From a virus, in IMG/VR virus record IMGVR_UViG_3300050002_000044, positions 1 to 49,389 of that record: a DNA stretch of 49,389 nt; one strand, written 5' to 3'. Shown here piece by piece: positions 48,137-49,389 of the stretch. The notes beneath the pieces were generated by a model that saw only the letters and a list, made by a program, of their open reading frames with translations, had not been told where the DNA came from and ran no database searches. The stretch's first letter is position 1. Every line of letters starts with the position of its first letter. Made by a program: the position numbers and the translations under genes.

Positions 48137-49389
48137 ATGGGACTAGTTATCACGCTCGACGACAGACCTGAGGACATCGATCCACCAGAACGACAACTAC
48201 GTGACGCAATGGCGTCATACGACATACAGTGTGATTCCGTCATCATGGACGGCAAAATTCACCGGTTCGGGGAGGATGAGGTCAACTGGTATATCGCATT
48301 CGGCGACAATATCCCCGCCGGCACATTCGGTTGTTGGTCTACAGGTGTCCGTGAGAATTGGGTCGCCAACGTTGGCAGAGATGTCACACCGGAAGAGCAG
48401 GATGCTATCCTCGCTAGGATTGAGCAGGCGAAGCGGGAGCGCGCCAGACAGGAACAGGCGAAGCAGGCACATGCCGCCAGGGTCGCCAGTGAGGTTTGGG
48501 GTGAATCTACCGACGCCGAGGAACACGAGTACCTAGAGAGAAAAGGTGTAAAAGCCAACGGAGCGAAGGTCTCGCCAGACAGTCGCCTTGTCCTCCCTAT
48601 GTACTCACCGGATGGGGAGATATGCTCTCTCCAGTTTATCGCGCCGGACGGGAGCAAAAGGTTCCTGGCTGGCGGGCGGGTGTCAGGCTGTTTCGGGTTC
48701 GCCGGGGATATTTCAGGCGCCAAACTGGTCTATGTGGCCGAAGGGTTCGCGACAGCTGCGACCGTGCATGAGGCTACCGGGTCGCCAGTATTTTGGAGCT
48801 ATAGCGCACACAACCTGCCCGCCGTCGCCGAATACGTGTCCTCCCTCGGCGTCCCCATGACAATTATCGCCGATCACGATCTACCTAACCATCACGCACC
48901 AGAAGGAACCGGCCAAAAATACGCCGCAAAAGCAGCCGAACTCACCGGCGCTATCGTCATCACTCCCCCGGAGCCAGGAGACGTCAACGACTACGCCCAG
49001 GCCGGCGGCAACCTAACCACACTGCTAGGCATCCAGTCCGGTGAGTGGCTAGTCCATATCGACGACCTGCTCGCACAGCCCCAGCCGCTCCGCTGGCTCG
49101 TAAAACGGTGGCTTCCCCGAGCATCTACCGCCATGGTGTTTGGCCCTTCTGGCGGGGGAAAAACATTTTTCGTGCTCTCGCTCATCATGCATGTAGCCGC
49201 CGGTCGAGATTGGGGCGGACGAAAAGTTCGCCAGGCATCCGTGGCCTATCTGGCCGGTGAAGGATACCAGGGCATCGCATCCCGACTAATGGCCATACGT
49301 CAGAGAGACCCAACTCTCGCCGGGAATGTGTGGGTTAGCCGGTCTGGAGTGCAGTTAGACACACCAAATGGATTTAACAAGGCCCGGGC
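48137..49389 (+). CDS. Primase-helicase, N-terminal part (TOPRIM + Walker A)
   Basis: The first 417 codons of the gene that continues at base 1. The N-terminal about 140 residues (HRFGEDEVNWYIAFGDNIPAG) form the usual domain ahead of phage TOPRIM primases. TOPRIM is at about 195-265: VAEGFATAATVHEATG with the catalytic glutamate at 202 and IIADHD for the metal-binding aspartates. Walker A GPSGGGKT is at 336-343. Full length is about 648 residues. No CHC2-type zinc finger is seen. Confidence 0.92.
   Translation, partial: MGLVITLDDRPEDIDPPERQLRDAMASYDIQCDSVIMDGKIHRFGEDEVNWYIAFGDNIPAGTFGCWSTGVRENWVANVGRDVTPEEQDAILARIEQAKRERARQEQAKQAHAARVASEVWGESTDAEEHEYLERKGVKANGAKVSPDSRLVLPMYSPDGEICSLQFIAPDGSKRFLAGGRVSGCFGFAGDISGAKLVYVAEGFATAATVHEATGSPVFWSYSAHNLPAVAEYVSSLGVPMTIIADHDLPNHHAPEGTGQKYAAKAAELTGAIVITPPEPGDVNDYAQAGGNLTTLLGIQSGEWLVHIDDLLAQPQPLRWLVKRWLPRASTAMVFGPSGGGKTFFVLSLIMHVAAGRDWGGRKVRQASVAYLAGEGYQGIASRLMAIRQRDPTLAGNVWVSRSGVQLDTPNGFNKAR
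49280..49389. repeat. Terminal direct repeat, right copy
   Basis: Exact copy of 1-110; see the left copy. Removing one copy gives the closed circle. Confidence 0.95.

Overview
The window is one complete myovirus-like phage genome of about 49.3 kb, written as a linear contig. Bases 1-110 recur exactly at 49280-49389, so the true map is a circle of 49279 bp, and the contig break falls inside a primase-helicase gene (48137 to the end, then 1-804). I see no integrase, transposase, DNA polymerase or complete tRNA, so I cannot name a lifestyle. The structural genes have the order and family signatures of the Mu morphogenesis block (large terminase, gp29-type portal, gpF, protease I, gpT capsid, gpG, sheath, tube, tape measure, gp45-gp48-type baseplate). 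The host cannot be read from the sequence. Many first genes of transcription units appear to be leaderless, which would suit a host that tolerates leaderless mRNAs.

Layout. (1) 48137-804: TOPRIM/RepA-like primase-helicase. (2) 801-1189: two possible small minus-strand genes. (3) 1418-9217: a plus-strand run of small, tightly coupled, mostly unrecognised genes around one 653-residue modular protein (2592-4553) and a candidate small RNA (8335-8434). (4) 9214-9684: probable small terminase. (5) 9665-15324: a minus-strand run of about 20 small genes, many zinc-ribbon-like or duplicated. (6) 15408-39211: packaging, head, tail, baseplate, fibre and lysis genes on the plus strand, interrupted by one antisense gene (16678-16938). 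(7) 39293-40415: a metallophosphoesterase and a VRR-NUC nuclease. (8) 40336-48035: minus-strand replication and recombination module: Dam-type methyltransferase, MazZ-like nucleotide pyrophosphohydrolase, SF2 helicase, Cas4/RecB-type nuclease, DUF669 protein and Sak4-like ATPase, with several mini-genes.

How they work together. The Sak4-like ATPase, DUF669 protein, PD-(D/E)XK nuclease, helicase and primase-helicase form a replication/recombination set that would rely on a host polymerase. The MazZ-like enzyme and methyltransferase could adjust the dNTP pool and modify DNA. The late block builds a contractile-tailed particle with an SGNH-esterase fibre. Most operons are packed with ATGA or GTGA overlaps, and all four convergent gene junctions overlap tail to tail.

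Most unusual signals: a set of probable leaderless promoters; a family of minus-strand promoters sharing an AAATAGTCC box; a self-contained candidate small RNA with a pyrimidine loop carrying three UCUCC motifs; a tRNA-like minihelix with a CCA end inside the late operon; two paralogous methyltransferases, one with an altered catalytic motif and located among the head genes; a MuF head protein with a ParB-like C-terminal extension; and many small within-genome gene duplications.
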